64,000 nt of DNA from Tritonibacter litoralis (GTDB taxonomy: Bacteria; Pseudomonadota; Alphaproteobacteria; Rhodobacterales; Rhodobacteraceae): contig NZ_WIBF01000008.1 of assembly GCF_009496005.1 (NCBI RefSeq), positions 62,001-126,000 on the forward strand, in the 5' to 3' direction. The position numbers were made by a program, and so were the translations under genes. This document shows, piece by piece, positions 51,396 to 60,842 of the stretch. Each line of letters opens with the position of its first letter. Within the stretch, counting starts at the first letter, position 1. The notes beneath the pieces were generated by a model. The model was given only the letters and a program-made list of their open reading frames with translations, was not told the DNA's origin and did no database searches.

Positions 51396-52502
51396 ATGAG
51401 TGTAACAACTCAAGATGCCGGGGATGAGAGGATCAAGTCTGAACCGCTTCTCACCAAATTGATGAAACGCCCTGAGCTGGGTGCCATCGCGGGCGTGGTC
51501 CTTGTATTTCTGTTTTTTGCGATCACGGCGGACCGGTCGATGTTCAGCCTCTCGGGGGTTATGAACTTTATGACCCCTGCCTCGCAGCTGGGGATCCTGG
51601 CGATCGGGGCAGCCCTGTTGATGATCGGCGGTGAGTTTGACCTGTCGATTGGCTCGATGGTGGCCTTTGCGGGTCTGTTCTTTGGGGTCTGTGTGGTGAA
51701 CTGGTCGCTGCCTCTGGTGGTTGCGATCCCGATGACCTTTGTTTTTGCGGCGCTTGTGGGTGCGATCAACGGCAATATCGTGATGCGTTCGGGGCTTCCG
51801 TCCTTCATTGTAACGCTGGCGTTCCTGTTTATCCTGCGGGGTCTGTCGCTGGTGGGTCTGAAGCTGGCCACGGGAGGCTCGACCCAGCTGCGCGGCGTGC
51901 GCGATGCGATCGAGGGAGACTGGCTTGCGCCGGTGTTCTCGGGCGAGGCCTTTGGCGGCCTGTTTGCCTGGCTGGCGGAGGCGGGTATGATTGCCACCTT
52001 CAAAAGCGGTGCGCCCAAGGTGCCTGGCATTCCGGTTGAGATCCTGTGGTTCATCGCAATTGCGCTGGCGGCGACCTACGTGCTGCTGCGCACGCCTGCA
52101 GGCAACTGGATCTTTGCGTCGGGCGGGGACAGCAATGCGGCGTCGAATTCCGGTGTTCCGGTGCGCAAGATCAAGGTCTCTCTGTTTATGCTGACGGCCT
52201 GCTGTGCGGCTTTGGTGGCGATCATCACGGTGATGGATGCCGGTTCGACCGATGCGCGGCGCGGCTTCCAGAAAGAGTTCGAGGCGATCATCGCGGCGGT
52301 GATTGGCGGCTGTCTTCTGACCGGTGGCTATGGTTCTGCGATCGGTGCGTTCTTTGGCTCGATCATCTTTGGCATGGTTGTGATTGGCTTGACCTATACG
52401 GATTTTGACCAGGACTGGTTCCAGGTCTTCCTGGGGGCGATGCTTCTGATTGCTGTTCTGTTCAACAATGCGATCCGCAAACGTGTGACAGGGGAGCGCT
52501 GA
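51396..52502 (+). CDS. Sugar (inositol) ABC-transporter permease
   Basis: 368 residues with about ten membrane helices, RbsC/FrcC-like. Conserved pieces: [59 protein letters not shown] and the ATPase-contact segment [20 protein letters not shown]. Its stop lies one base before the ATPase start region (TGATATGA), and GGGAGGAAG precedes its own ATG. Confidence 0.92.
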   Translation: MSVTTQDAGDERIKSEPLLTKLMKRPELGAIAGVVLVFLFFAITADRSMFSLSGVMNFMTPASQLGILAIGAALLMIGGEFDLSIGSMVAFAGLFFGVCVVNWSLPLVVAIPMTFVFAALVGAINGNIVMRSGLPSFIVTLAFLFILRGLSLVGLKLATGGSTQLRGVRDAIEGDWLAPVFSGEAFGGLFAWLAEAGMIATFKSGAPKVPGIPVEILWFIAIALAATYVLLRTPAGNWIFASGGDSNAASNSGVPVRKIKVSLFMLTACCAALVAIITVMDAGSTDARRGFQKEFEAIIAAVIGGCLLTGGYGSAIGAFFGSIIFGMVVIGLTYTDFDQDWFQVFLGAMLLIAVLFNNAIRKRVTGER

Positions 52503-52503
52503 T

Positions 52504-53325
52504 ATGACTGAGGATACCAAATTCCACCACGGTGATGCGGCTGATGCTGCGGCTCCGATCGTGCAGATGAAGAACATCGAGAAGCATTTTGGCAATATCA
52601 TCGCGCTGGCGGGGGTGAGCTTTGATGTGCGCCCCGGTGAATGCCACTGCCTTCTAGGGGACAACGGCGCGGGGAAATCGACGTTTATCAAGACGATGTC
52701 GGGGGTTCACAAACCCACCAAAGGGGAGATCCTCTTTGAAGGGAAGCCGATGAACTTCAACAGTCCGCGCGATTCCATGGAGGCCGGGATTGCCACCGTG
52801 TTCCAGGATCTGGCGATGATCCCGCTGATGAGCGTGACGCGCAACTTCTTCATGGGGCGCGAGCCCACCAAGGGGCGCGGTTTGCTGAAGCGCTTTGATG
52901 TGGAGCACGCCAATGATGTCTGCGTGGAAGAGATGCGCAAGATGGGCATCAACCTGCGCGGTCCCGATCAGGCGGTTGGCACGTTGTCGGGGGGCGAGCG
53001 CCAGACGGTTGCCATTGCGCGTGCGGTTTATTTTGGCGCCAAGGTTCTGATCCTGGATGAGCCGACCTCGGCCCTTGGGGTGCGTCAGACCTCCAATGTT
53101 CTGGCCACCATCGACAAGGTGCGCAACCAGGGCGTGGGCGTTGTCTTTATCAGCCACAACGTGCGCCATGCGCTTGCGGTGGGGGATCGGTTTACGGTTC
53201 TTAATCGCGGCAAGACGCTTGGCACGGCCAAACGGGGGGAGATCACCCCGAACGAGCTGCAGGATCTGATGGCGGGCGGGCAGGAGCTTGCGCAGCTGGA
53301 AGGGTCGCTTGAGGGCACGATCTGA
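52504..53325 (+). CDS. Sugar (inositol) ABC-transporter ATPase, single domain
   Basis: 273 residues with one nucleotide-binding domain only: Walker [15 protein letters not shown], signature [15 protein letters not shown], Walker [13 protein letters not shown], switch His in FISHNVRHA. Most ribose-type importers have a two-domain ATPase; this half-size form (FrcA-like) should work as a homodimer. It ends 201 bases before iolC; that gap has long GC hairpins. Confidence 0.9.
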   Translation: MTEDTKFHHGDAADAAAPIVQMKNIEKHFGNIIALAGVSFDVRPGECHCLLGDNGAGKSTFIKTMSGVHKPTKGEILFEGKPMNFNSPRDSMEAGIATVFQDLAMIPLMSVTRNFFMGREPTKGRGLLKRFDVEHANDVCVEEMRKMGINLRGPDQAVGTLSGGERQTVAIARAVYFGAKVLILDEPTSALGVRQTSNVLATIDKVRNQGVGVVFISHNVRHALAVGDRFTVLNRGKTLGTAKRGEITPNELQDLMAGGQELAQLEGSLEGTI

Positions 53326-53359
53326 CACGGCGGATCGGGCAGAGACAACCCGCAGCCTG

Positions 53360-53405
53360 ACCCCTCCTCCCGAAGGGCAGGCGATGCGGGGGCGCGGGGA
53401 GGGGT
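53360..53405 (+). other. GC-rich hairpin between the ATPase gene and iolC
   Basis: ACCCCTCCTCCCG (53360-53372) pairs with CGGGGAGGGGT (53395-53405) with a two-base bulge. No U-tract, so likely an mRNA processing or stability element within the operon. The whole 53326-53526 gap is unusually GC-rich and holds no gene. Confidence 0.45.
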
Positions 53406-53526
53406 GCTGCTTCTCCCCGCCGCAAAGACGGCACAAGAGGGCCAGGGCGGGCGCAGCGGGGACGGATCCCGCAGCCTGCACCGCCTGGGATACGGAAACT
53501 TTTGAAGTCCTGAAGAGGAAAAGACC

Positions 53527-55458
53527 ATGCACAAGCATCTCGATGTGATCACCATCGGGCGGTCCTCGGTCGACCTTTACGGCGCGCAGATCGGTGGGCG
53601 GCTGGAGGATATGTCCTCCTTTAACAAATACATCGGCGGCTCGCCCACGAATATTGCGGCGGGCACGGCGCGCCTGGGGCTGAAATCGGCGCTGATCACC
53701 CGGGTGGGCGACGAACATATGGGCCGCTTCATCCGCGAGGAGCTGGCGCGTGAGGGGGTGGACACCACCGGTGTGATCACCGACCCCGAGCGTCTGACGG
53801 CGCTGGTGCTTCTGGGCATTCGCGACCAGGAACAGTTCCCGTTGATCTTTTACCGCGAGAACTGCGCCGATATGGCGCTGAGCGCGGATGACATTGATCC
53901 GGATTTTATCGCTTCGGCCAAGGCGGTGGTGGCCACGGGCACCCATCTGAGCCATCCGAATGTGGAGGCGGCGACGCTGAAGGCGCTGCACCTGGCCCGT
54001 GAAAGCGGCGCGCAGACGGCGCTGGATATTGATTACCGCCCGAACCTCTGGGGGGTTGCGGGCCATGGCGAGGGTGAGAGCCGGTTTGTCGAAAGCCAGG
54101 CGGTCACCGAGAAGCTGCAGTCGACGCTGCATCTGTTTGACCTGATTGTGGGCACCGAGGAAGAGTTCCATATCGCCGGGGGCACCACCGATACAATTGC
54201 GGCCCTGCGCGCGGTGCGCCAGGTGTCGGCTGCGACGCTGGTGTGCAAACGCGGTCCGATGGGGGCTGTGGCCTTTGGCGGTGACATTCCCGACAGTCTG
54301 GATGACGGCGAAAGCGGTCCGGGCTTTCCGATCGACGTGTTCAATGTGCTGGGGGCCGGGGACGGGTTTATGTCCGGCCTGCTGAAGGGCTGGATCGAGG
54401 GGGAAGACTGGCCCACCGCGCTGACCTATGCCAATGCCTGTGGCGCTTTTGCGGTCAGCCGCCATGGCTGTACCCCGGCCTATCCCAGCTGGGAGGAGTT
54501 GCAGTTTTTCCTGAAGCGCGGGGTCAAGGAGAAGGCGCTGCGCAAGGATCTCGAGCTGGAGCAGCTGCATTGGTCCACCAACCGCAAGGGCGACTGGTCC
54601 AGCATGCGGGTCTTTGCCTATGACCACCGCATGCAGCTGGAAGAGCTGGAGGGTGCGACAGACGCCAAGATCGGCAGCTTCAAGGAGCTGTGTCTGGAGG
54701 CGACCGCGGCGGTGGCCAAAGGGCAGCCCGGCTATGGTCTGTTGTGTGACAGCCGCCTGGGGCGCGATGCGCTTTATAAGGCGGCGGGCCAGGGGTTGTG
54801 GATCGGCCACCCGGTGGAATGGCCCGGTTCACGGCCGCTGCGGCTGGAGCCTGAGATCGGCGCCGATTTTGGTGGGCTGAATGAATGGCCGCTGGAACAT
54901 GTGGTGAAGGTTCTGTGTTTTTATCACCCCGATGACACGGATGAGATGAAGGCCGACCACGAAGACACGATCAAACGCCTGTTTGAAGCCTGTCGCCGCA
55001 ACCGGCTGGAGATGCTGCTGGAGGTGATCCCCTCCAAGGCGGGTCCGGTGAATGACACCACAACGGCCGAGGTGATCCAGCGGTTTTACGATATTGGCGT
55101 CTACCCTGACTGGTGGAAGCTGGAGCCGATGACCACATCTGCGGCCTGGGAGGCCACGGTGGCGGCGATCACCCGCAATGATGCCAACACCCGGGGTATT
55201 GTGATCCTGGGGCTTGCGGCGTCCGAGGCGGATCTGGCGGCCAGTTTTGAAGTGGCGGCGGCCTATCCGCTGGTCAAGGGCTTTGCGGTGGGGCGTACCA
55301 TTTTTGGCGATGCGGCCAAGGCCTATATGACCGGGGAGATCTCGGACGCGGATGCGGTGGCCGATATGGCGGGCAAATATCAGCGTCTTTGTGAGATCTG
55401 GGACACAGCGCGTCAGACGGCAGAGGGCAAGGCCCAGTGGCCGAGTAACGAAGGATAA
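53527..55458 (+). CDS. iolC: 5-dehydro-2-deoxygluconokinase fused to DUF2090 domain
   Basis: 643 residues in two parts. Residues 1 to about 325 are a PfkB kinase: IGRSSVDLYGAQIGGRLEDM, YIGGSPTNIAAGTARLGLKS, RVGDEHMGRFIREEL and the catalytic-loop signature VLGAGDGFMSGLL. Residues about 345-640 are a DUF2090 barrel (VFAYDHRMQLEEL, CDSRLGRDALYKA, VKVLCFYHPDD, VKGFAVGRTIF), an aldolase-like fold often fused to IolC. The pair could carry out both phosphorylation of deoxyketogluconate and its cleavage (IolJ step). The latter is inferred. GAGGAAAAG precedes the ATG. Confidence 0.93.
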   Translation: MHKHLDVITIGRSSVDLYGAQIGGRLEDMSSFNKYIGGSPTNIAAGTARLGLKSALITRVGDEHMGRFIREELAREGVDTTGVITDPERLTALVLLGIRDQEQFPLIFYRENCADMALSADDIDPDFIASAKAVVATGTHLSHPNVEAATLKALHLARESGAQTALDIDYRPNLWGVAGHGEGESRFVESQAVTEKLQSTLHLFDLIVGTEEEFHIAGGTTDTIAALRAVRQVSAATLVCKRGPMGAVAFGGDIPDSLDDGESGPGFPIDVFNVLGAGDGFMSGLLKGWIEGEDWPTALTYANACGAFAVSRHGCTPAYPSWEELQFFLKRGVKEKALRKDLELEQLHWSTNRKGDWSSMRVFAYDHRMQLEELEGATDAKIGSFKELCLEATAAVAKGQPGYGLLCDSRLGRDALYKAAGQGLWIGHPVEWPGSRPLRLEPEIGADFGGLNEWPLEHVVKVLCFYHPDDTDEMKADHEDTIKRLFEACRRNRLEMLLEVIPSKAGPVNDTTTAEVIQRFYDIGVYPDWWKLEPMTTSAAWEATVAAITRNDANTRGIVILGLAASEADLAASFEVAAAYPLVKGFAVGRTIFGDAAKAYMTGEISDADAVADMAGKYQRLCEIWDTARQTAEGKAQWPSNEG

Positions 55459-55463
55459 GAGCG

Positions 55464-57299
55464 ATGAGCAAGACGATCCGACTGACAGCGGCGCAGGCGA
55501 TGGTGCGCTATCTTCAGGCGCAGCTGACCGAGACCGGAGAGCCCTTTATTGCGGGCTGTTGGGCGATCTTTGGCCATGGGAATGTGGCCGGGATTGGCGA
55601 GGCGCTTTATGACGCGCGCGAAACCTTCCAGACCTGGCGTGGCCATAACGAGCAGACCATGGCCCATGCGGCGATTGCCTATGCCAAACAATCGGGGCGT
55701 CAGCGCGCCATGGCGGTGACCTCCTCGATCGGCCCCGGCGCCACCAATCTGGTGACCGCCGCCGCGCTGGCCCATGTGAACCGGCTGCCGCTGCTGCTGA
55801 TCCCCGGCGACGTATTTGCCAACCGCGGCCCCGATCCCGTGTTGCAGCAGATCGAGGATTTTGGCGATGGCACCATCAGCGCCAATGACTGCTTCAAACC
55901 GGTCAGCCGCTATTTTGACCGGATCACCCGGCCCGAGCAGCTGCTGACCGCGCTGCCGCGCGCCTTTGCCACGATGACCGATTCGGCCGATTGCGGCCCG
56001 GTGACCCTGGCGTTCTGTCAGGATGTGCAGGCCGAAGCCTATGATTACCCGGAGGCGTTCTTTGAGCCCAAGACCTGGTATCAGCGTCGCATCCGCCCTG
56101 ATGCGGGTGAGCTGGCCCGTGTGGCCGCGGCGCTGAAGGCGGCCAAAGCCCCGGTGATTGTGGCCGGGGGCGGCGTGCATTACGCGGGCGCAACCGAGGA
56201 TCTGAAAGCCTTTGCCGAGGCGCATCAGATCCCGGTGGTGGAAAGCCAGGCGGGGAAATCTGCGCTGGCCTGGGATCATCCGCTGAACCTCGGCCCGGTG
56301 GGGGTGACGGGGGCGTCCTCGGCCAATACGGTCTGCGCGGCTGCGGATCTGGTTCTGGGTGTGGGCACGCGGTTCCAGGATTTTACCACCGGCTCCTGGG
56401 CGCTGTTCCAGAACCCGGAGCGCCAGCTCGTTAGCCTCAATGTGGCGGCCTATGATGCGGTGAAACACGGCGCTCTGCCCATGCAGGCAGATGCCAAAGT
56501 GGGCCTTGCAGAGCTGAGCGCGGCCCTGGGAACACATGTGTTCAAGGCGCCGTCGCCAGAGCTGAAAACCAGCTGGTTTGCCGCTGTGGATCCGCTGTGT
56601 GACGCGCCTGCAGGGGAGGCGGCCAATGCGCTGCCCACCGACCAGCAGGTCATCGGCGCGGTGCAGCGCGCCTCAAACGAGGACACCGTGGTGATGTGTG
56701 CCGCAGGCACCATGCCCGGCGAATTGCACAAACTCTGGAAAGCGCCGCGCCCCGGGGCCTATCATATGGAATACGGTTATTCCTGCATGGGCTATGAGGT
56801 GGCAGGCGCCATGGGCATCAAAATGGCCCAGCCCGAGCGTGACGTGATCTGCATGGTCGGAGATGGGTCCTACATGATGGCCAACTCGGAACTGGCCACC
56901 GCCTGTATGATGGGGATCAAGATCACCCTGGTGATCACCGACAACCGCGGCTACGGCTGTATCAACCGGCTGCAGATGGGCACCGGTGGGGCAGAGTTCA
57001 ACAACCTCTTGGAACACAGCTACCATGTGAACCCCTCCGACATCGACTTTGTCGCCCATACCGCCGCCATGGGCGCCACGTCTGAGAAGGTCAAAACCAT
57101 CGCCGAGCTGGAACAGGCGCTCAGCCGCGCCCAAACTGCGGACGGGCCATATGTGGTTGTGATCGACACAAATCCTTATCCGTCTACGCCGGATGGCGGG
57201 CATTGGTGGGATGTGGCTGTGCCCGAAGTGTCCAATCGCCAAGAGGTTCAAGAGGCGCGCAAAGCCTATGAGGCGGCGATGCTGCGGCGATTGAATTGA
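55464..57299 (+). CDS. iolD: 3D-(3,5/4)-trihydroxycyclohexane-1,2-dione hydrolase
   Basis: 611 residues, a ThDP enzyme. N-terminal ThDP glutamate region (FGHGNVAGIGEALYD), middle domain (PVIVAGGGVHYAGATEDLKA), C-terminal Mg/ThDP motif GDGSYMMANSELATACMMG followed by VITDNRGYGCINRLQMG. It opens the inositol ring-derived dione to 5-deoxyglucuronate. It starts five bases after iolC. It is the last iol gene here: iolE, iolB and iolA do not follow. Confidence 0.95.
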   Translation: MSKTIRLTAAQAMVRYLQAQLTETGEPFIAGCWAIFGHGNVAGIGEALYDARETFQTWRGHNEQTMAHAAIAYAKQSGRQRAMAVTSSIGPGATNLVTAAALAHVNRLPLLLIPGDVFANRGPDPVLQQIEDFGDGTISANDCFKPVSRYFDRITRPEQLLTALPRAFATMTDSADCGPVTLAFCQDVQAEAYDYPEAFFEPKTWYQRRIRPDAGELARVAAALKAAKAPVIVAGGGVHYAGATEDLKAFAEAHQIPVVESQAGKSALAWDHPLNLGPVGVTGASSANTVCAAADLVLGVGTRFQDFTTGSWALFQNPERQLVSLNVAAYDAVKHGALPMQADAKVGLAELSAALGTHVFKAPSPELKTSWFAAVDPLCDAPAGEAANALPTDQQVIGAVQRASNEDTVVMCAAGTMPGELHKLWKAPRPGAYHMEYGYSCMGYEVAGAMGIKMAQPERDVICMVGDGSYMMANSELATACMMGIKITLVITDNRGYGCINRLQMGTGGAEFNNLLEHSYHVNPSDIDFVAHTAAMGATSEKVKTIAELEQALSRAQTADGPYVVVIDTNPYPSTPDGGHWWDVAVPEVSNRQEVQEARKAYEAAMLRRLN

Positions 57300-57360
57300 T
57301 CACGCGACACAGGCGTTAAGCGCCTAGACATCCCTTCTGTCTATGATCCTTCATAAGGAG

Positions 57361-57396
57361 AACCACCGGCGCATTGGTATTGCTCCGGTGGTTTCT
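57361..57396 (+). terminator. Terminator of the inositol operon
   Basis: AACCACCGG (57361-57369) pairs with CCGGTGGTT (57385-57393), followed by TCTT. A smaller AGGCG/CGCCT hairpin lies upstream at about 57311. Confidence 0.6.
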
Positions 57397-57508
57397 TGTA
57401 TGTTTCGAACGGACCCGCTCTGGTCAGTTTGGATGATTTCTGATTTAGGTGGCTATTAGTGATATTCAGTGCCGGAGCAGCAGCCCTTTGTATGAGCCAA
57501 GAAAACCA

Positions 57509-58015
57509 ATGACCTCTGAGACCGAGTTCACGCCAAACGGCGAAAATACGCGCCTGTTGCGTGATGCGTTTGGTCGGTTCGCAACCGGGGTGACTGTGGT
57601 GACCGTTGGACATGCGGATGGGCCTGTTGCAATTACTGCAAACAGTTTTTCATCCGTATCACTTAATCCGCCGCTTGTTTTATGGTCCGCGCATCGTGCA
57701 GCCCGCCGGTTTCCGTATTTTGAAGCGGCAGAGCATTTTGTTGTGCATGTTCTGGCCTCTACCCAGCAAGAACTGTGTTGGAAGGTGGCTGGGGATGCCT
57801 ATTGCCTGCGGGGGCAGGGGATGCGTGAAAGCGCGCTAGGGGCGCCGGTTTTGGACGGTGCCCTAGCCCGGTTTGAGTGCCGCCGATATGCGGCTTATGA
57901 CGGTGGTGACCACGTGATTTTTGTCGGAGAGGTCTTACAGGCCTCGCTGCGTGAAGAGGGCCAGGCGCTGGCGTTCTTTAATGGCGATGCCGGAACTTTT
58001 GCGCGGGACACGTAA
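57509..58015 (+). CDS. Flavin reductase family protein
   Basis: 168 residues. LRDAFGRFATGVTVVTVGHA, GPVAITANSFSSVSLNPPLV, FVVHVLASTQQELCWKVAG and FECRRYAAYDGGDHVIFVGE are typical of NAD(P)H:flavin oxidoreductases (HpaC-like) that feed reduced flavin to monooxygenases. No partner monooxygenase is in the window. ATG 57509 starts near the conserved part; an in-frame start at 57449 overlaps untranslated-looking sequence. Confidence 0.88.
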   Translation: MTSETEFTPNGENTRLLRDAFGRFATGVTVVTVGHADGPVAITANSFSSVSLNPPLVLWSAHRAARRFPYFEAAEHFVVHVLASTQQELCWKVAGDAYCLRGQGMRESALGAPVLDGALARFECRRYAAYDGGDHVIFVGEVLQASLREEGQALAFFNGDAGTFARDT

Positions 58016-58121
58016 GGCAGAAACATCCAAAGCAGTAAAACGGCGGTGTTGTTACTGCGGCCTCGGCGACACGGTCCATAAAATCATCACAAGCGACAAT
58101 GGTCGGAATCAGTTAATTTTG

Positions 58122-58136
58122 TTAACAAAGGGTTAA
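58122..58136. promoter_or_regulatory. CtrA-like site upstream of the second Hint gene
   Basis: TTAA-CAAAGGG-TTAA, an exact match to the CtrA full-site pattern TTAA-N7-TTAA, 29 bases before the Hint ATG in an AT-rich stretch. The match could be chance in AT-rich DNA. Confidence 0.4.
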
Positions 58137-58165
58137 TAAATAAAACTGAGGCAGGACAAGAGCAG

Positions 58166-59227
58166 ATGGAAACGGGCTTTGACGGCGCGTTTGTTATCTC
58201 CTGGTCGCAAACAGATATCGATGGCCTTCCGGCGGCGAACCCCGACACATTACAAGTTGGGGCAGCTTGGATGTGGCACGGCGATGCGGTGCGGGTCGAT
58301 GGCCCGGCCTCTGCGTTGCGATGGGATGAGGCAAAGGCAGACACTGAGCGCCGGACGCGCGCGGCGCATGTGGTGCGCAAACTAGTGGGCACAGCCTTGG
58401 GGCAAACCTCAGCTGCGGAGACCGCACGGGATGATGCCCTGATGCGCGACAGCTGTTTTGTAGTCACCAATGGGGTTCACAGCTTTTCGGTCACGTTAAT
58501 TGACGTTGGCCGCAACACCGCGCCCTTGTTGTTGTTCTTTGGCGATGCGCCGCCGCGTAACACCGAGTTGTGGGTCGTGCATGTGGCCCTGGACCCGATA
58601 CGGTTTGGCGCAGCGCCCGAACAAAACGGCGTCATCTGCTTTACACCTGGGACACAGATTGCAACGCCAACGGGGCCTAGGTTGGTGCAAGACCTGCGTG
58701 CAGGTGATCTGTTGCTGACACGGGACAATGGGCCACAGCCCTTGCGTTGGGTCGGCGGACGACGGATGAGCGGCGCGCGGCTGTACGTCATGCCATCGCT
58801 CAGGCCCATTCGTTTGCGCGCTGGGGCGCTGGGGATCGACCGCCCCGAAGAAGAATTGCTGGTCTCTCCCGAACATCGGCTTTTGATCAAGGGCGGCAAT
58901 GTACAGGCCTTGTTTGGCACGCCCGAAGTTATGGTGGCTGCCCGTGATCTGGTGAATGATCGCACTGTCATTGTGGATCATGATGTGCGGCAGGTGACCT
59001 ATGTTCACTTGCTCTTGGAAGGGCATCAGGTGATCTGGGCCAATGGTGTCGAGACTGAGAGCTTTCACCCGGCGTCGGCCTCACTTGACGCGCTGGACGA
59101 AAAAGATCGCGCACGGCTTGTGACCGAGCTGCCGGATGTGATGGAGAACCCGATGGGGTTTGGATCCTTTGTGCGGCGCAATTTGACCCGCTCCGAGGCG
59201 GCGATTTTGCTGCAAGAGGTGGCGTGA
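58166..59227 (+). CDS. Hint-domain (Hint_2) protein, second copy
   Basis: 353 residues. The N-terminal about 155 residues are unrelated in appearance to those of the first copy. The Hint domain begins ICFTPGTQIATPTGPRLVQD and continues LRAGDLLLTRDNGPQPLRWV, SLRPIRLRAGALG, LLVSPEHRLLIKGG and YVHLLLEGHQVIWANGVETE, ending RRNLTRSEAAILLQEVA. Unlike the first copy it has the nucleophile-position Cys (ICFTPGT), so autoprocessing is chemically possible. Function unknown in bacteria of this group; secreted or surface roles are often assumed. Confidence 0.82.
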   Translation: METGFDGAFVISWSQTDIDGLPAANPDTLQVGAAWMWHGDAVRVDGPASALRWDEAKADTERRTRAAHVVRKLVGTALGQTSAAETARDDALMRDSCFVVTNGVHSFSVTLIDVGRNTAPLLLFFGDAPPRNTELWVVHVALDPIRFGAAPEQNGVICFTPGTQIATPTGPRLVQDLRAGDLLLTRDNGPQPLRWVGGRRMSGARLYVMPSLRPIRLRAGALGIDRPEEELLVSPEHRLLIKGGNVQALFGTPEVMVAARDLVNDRTVIVDHDVRQVTYVHLLLEGHQVIWANGVETESFHPASASLDALDEKDRARLVTELPDVMENPMGFGSFVRRNLTRSEAAILLQEVA

Positions 59228-59270
59228 CCGCGGACTGAGGTTCAAATTGCGGTTTTGGTCCGGAAACCGG

Positions 59271-59298
59271 TTGACTCCGGCTCGCAATCCTTTAGAAG
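59271..59298 (+). promoter_or_regulatory. Candidate promoter of rpsD
   Basis: TTGACT (59271-59276), a 16-base spacer, TAGAAG (59293-59298), giving a leader of about 140 bases before the rpsD ATG. The leader includes CCCC-GCAA-GGGG near 59323-59336. Confidence 0.35.
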
Positions 59299-59442
59299 CG
59301 CGGCTTCATTGGTGTTGGTGGCCCCCGCAAGGGGATGCCTGTCATGGATGTGGTTCAAGGCGCAAGCTTTGAGTTCGTTCAAGAGGACAACGCCCTTCAT
59401 AGTGGCCTTTTCGGGCCTCGATATATCGAAGGAGATCAGCGT

Positions 59443-60063
59443 ATGACTAAACGTACCGCTGCCAAGTATAAAATTGACCGCCGTATGGGCGAAAACATCT
59501 GGGGCCGTCCGAAGTCCCCGCTGAACCGTCGTGAATATGGCCCTGGCCAGCACGGTCAGCGCCGCAAAGGCAAACTGTCCGACTTCGGTATCCAGCTGCG
59601 TGCCAAACAGAAGCTGAAAGGCTACTACGGCGACCTGACCGAGAAACAGTTCCGTCGCATCTATGCTGACGCTGAGCGCGTAAAAGGCGATACTGGTGAA
59701 AACCTGATCGGCCTGCTGGAGCGCCGTCTGGACGCTGTTGTTTACCGCGCGAAATTCGTGCCGACCGTTTTTGCGGCGCGCCAGTTCGTGAACCACGGCC
59801 ACGTGGAAGTAAACGGCAAGAAAGTGAACATCCCGTCCTATCGCGTCAAAGAAGGCGACGTGATCTCGGTTCGCGACAAATCCAAGCAACTGGCGATCGT
59901 TCTGGAAGCTGTTCAGCTGCCCGAGCGTGATGTTCCGGACTACATGGAAGTTGACCACGCCAAGCTGACCGCGACTTTTGTGCGCGCACCTTCTCTGGCC
60001 GACGTTCCTTACCCGGTCGTTATGGAGCCAAACCTGGTTGTTGAATTCTACGCGAAGAACTAA
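59443..60063 (+). CDS. rpsD: 30S ribosomal protein S4
   Basis: 206 residues. [40 protein letters not shown], an S4 RNA-binding domain ([40 protein letters not shown]) and a typical C-terminus ([20 protein letters not shown]). It nucleates 30S assembly. AAGGAG lies ten bases before the ATG. Monocistronic here, as usual in alphaproteobacteria. Confidence 0.97.
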   Translation: MTKRTAAKYKIDRRMGENIWGRPKSPLNRREYGPGQHGQRRKGKLSDFGIQLRAKQKLKGYYGDLTEKQFRRIYADAERVKGDTGENLIGLLERRLDAVVYRAKFVPTVFAARQFVNHGHVEVNGKKVNIPSYRVKEGDVISVRDKSKQLAIVLEAVQLPERDVPDYMEVDHAKLTATFVRAPSLADVPYPVVMEPNLVVEFYAKN

Positions 60064-60089
60064 TCTTCGCCGACATCGACAGAGTTTCG

Positions 60090-60117
60090 AAAGGGTCGCC
60101 TTGGGGCGGCCCTTTTT
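60090..60117 (+). terminator. Rho-independent terminator of rpsD
   Basis: AAAGGGTCGCC-TTGG-GGCGGCCCTTTTT, with one mismatch, 27 bases after the stop. Confidence 0.85.
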
Positions 60118-60260
60118 GCGTTACAGGCCTTGGGCACGGGCAGGAAATTAACGGGATTGCAAAGTCCACTCTAAATTTCATAAAGTTTTCGACAATTGAG
60201 ATTAGAGGCATCCTGGCGGCGTCGCCGCATGTAAAATGCCCAGACATTTAGGGAGTTACG

Positions 60261-60830
60261 ATGAAACGTTTGACGATGGGGCTGAGCCTGGCGTTTGGTA
60301 TGTGCGCGCAATTGGCTATGGCTGCGCCGCTGGTGCTGCAACCGGCAAACCCACAGCCCAGCAATCTGAAGCCCGGCTTGGGTGTGCGCTATGCCTATCC
60401 TGCGGATGTGAAAAACCTGAAACAGGCCGCAAACGCTCTGCGGTACAAAGTAGAGAAGGGAGCGCCGTTGGCCGGGCTGGATCACCGCGATACGGACATC
60501 GGTGAAAACGTGATGACTTCATCGCGGTCAGAGCGTGTTGTGGCCGACATCAGCGGCTTCGTGCGTTTTGATGCGCCGGGTCGCTATACCATCGATTTCC
60601 TGACCAACGACGGGCTGCGGGCCACGATCGGTGGGCAGGTCGTAGGCGAGTTTGATGGCCGTCAGCCCTGCGAAGAAACCTTTGCGGTTGAGGTCGAGGT
60701 CCCAAAAGCGGGATGGTATCCACTGCAAGCGCTGTATTTTCAACGCATGAATACAGCCTGTTTGCATATGCGCATGGGACCTGAGGGCAAACGTCCAAAG
60801 TGGATGCCCGATTCAGCTTTTGGTCACTAA
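60261..60830 (+). CDS. Secreted PA14-like domain protein
   Basis: 189 residues. Signal peptide MKRLTMGLSLAFGMCAQLAM, cut near AMAAP. The mature part (GLGVRYAYPADVKNLKQAA, SERVVADISGFVRFDAPGRY, TIDFLTNDGLRATIGGQVVG, PKAGWYPLQALYFQRMNTAC) has the FLTNDGLRATIGG pattern of PA14-type carbohydrate-binding beta barrels. No enzyme domain accompanies it. GGGAGTTACG precedes the ATG. Role unknown; periplasmic or outer surface. Confidence 0.7.
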   Translation: MKRLTMGLSLAFGMCAQLAMAAPLVLQPANPQPSNLKPGLGVRYAYPADVKNLKQAANALRYKVEKGAPLAGLDHRDTDIGENVMTSSRSERVVADISGFVRFDAPGRYTIDFLTNDGLRATIGGQVVGEFDGRQPCEETFAVEVEVPKAGWYPLQALYFQRMNTACLHMRMGPEGKRPKWMPDSAFGH

Positions 60831-60842
60831 GCCACCTTCCAG

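Noticed and set aside
52654-54810. 718-codon open frame on the minus strand across the ABC ATPase and iolC
   Set aside because: It is the exact antisense of two clear genes, is rich in Arg, His and Gln, has no recognisable domain, and results from the GC-rich third codon positions of the true genes.
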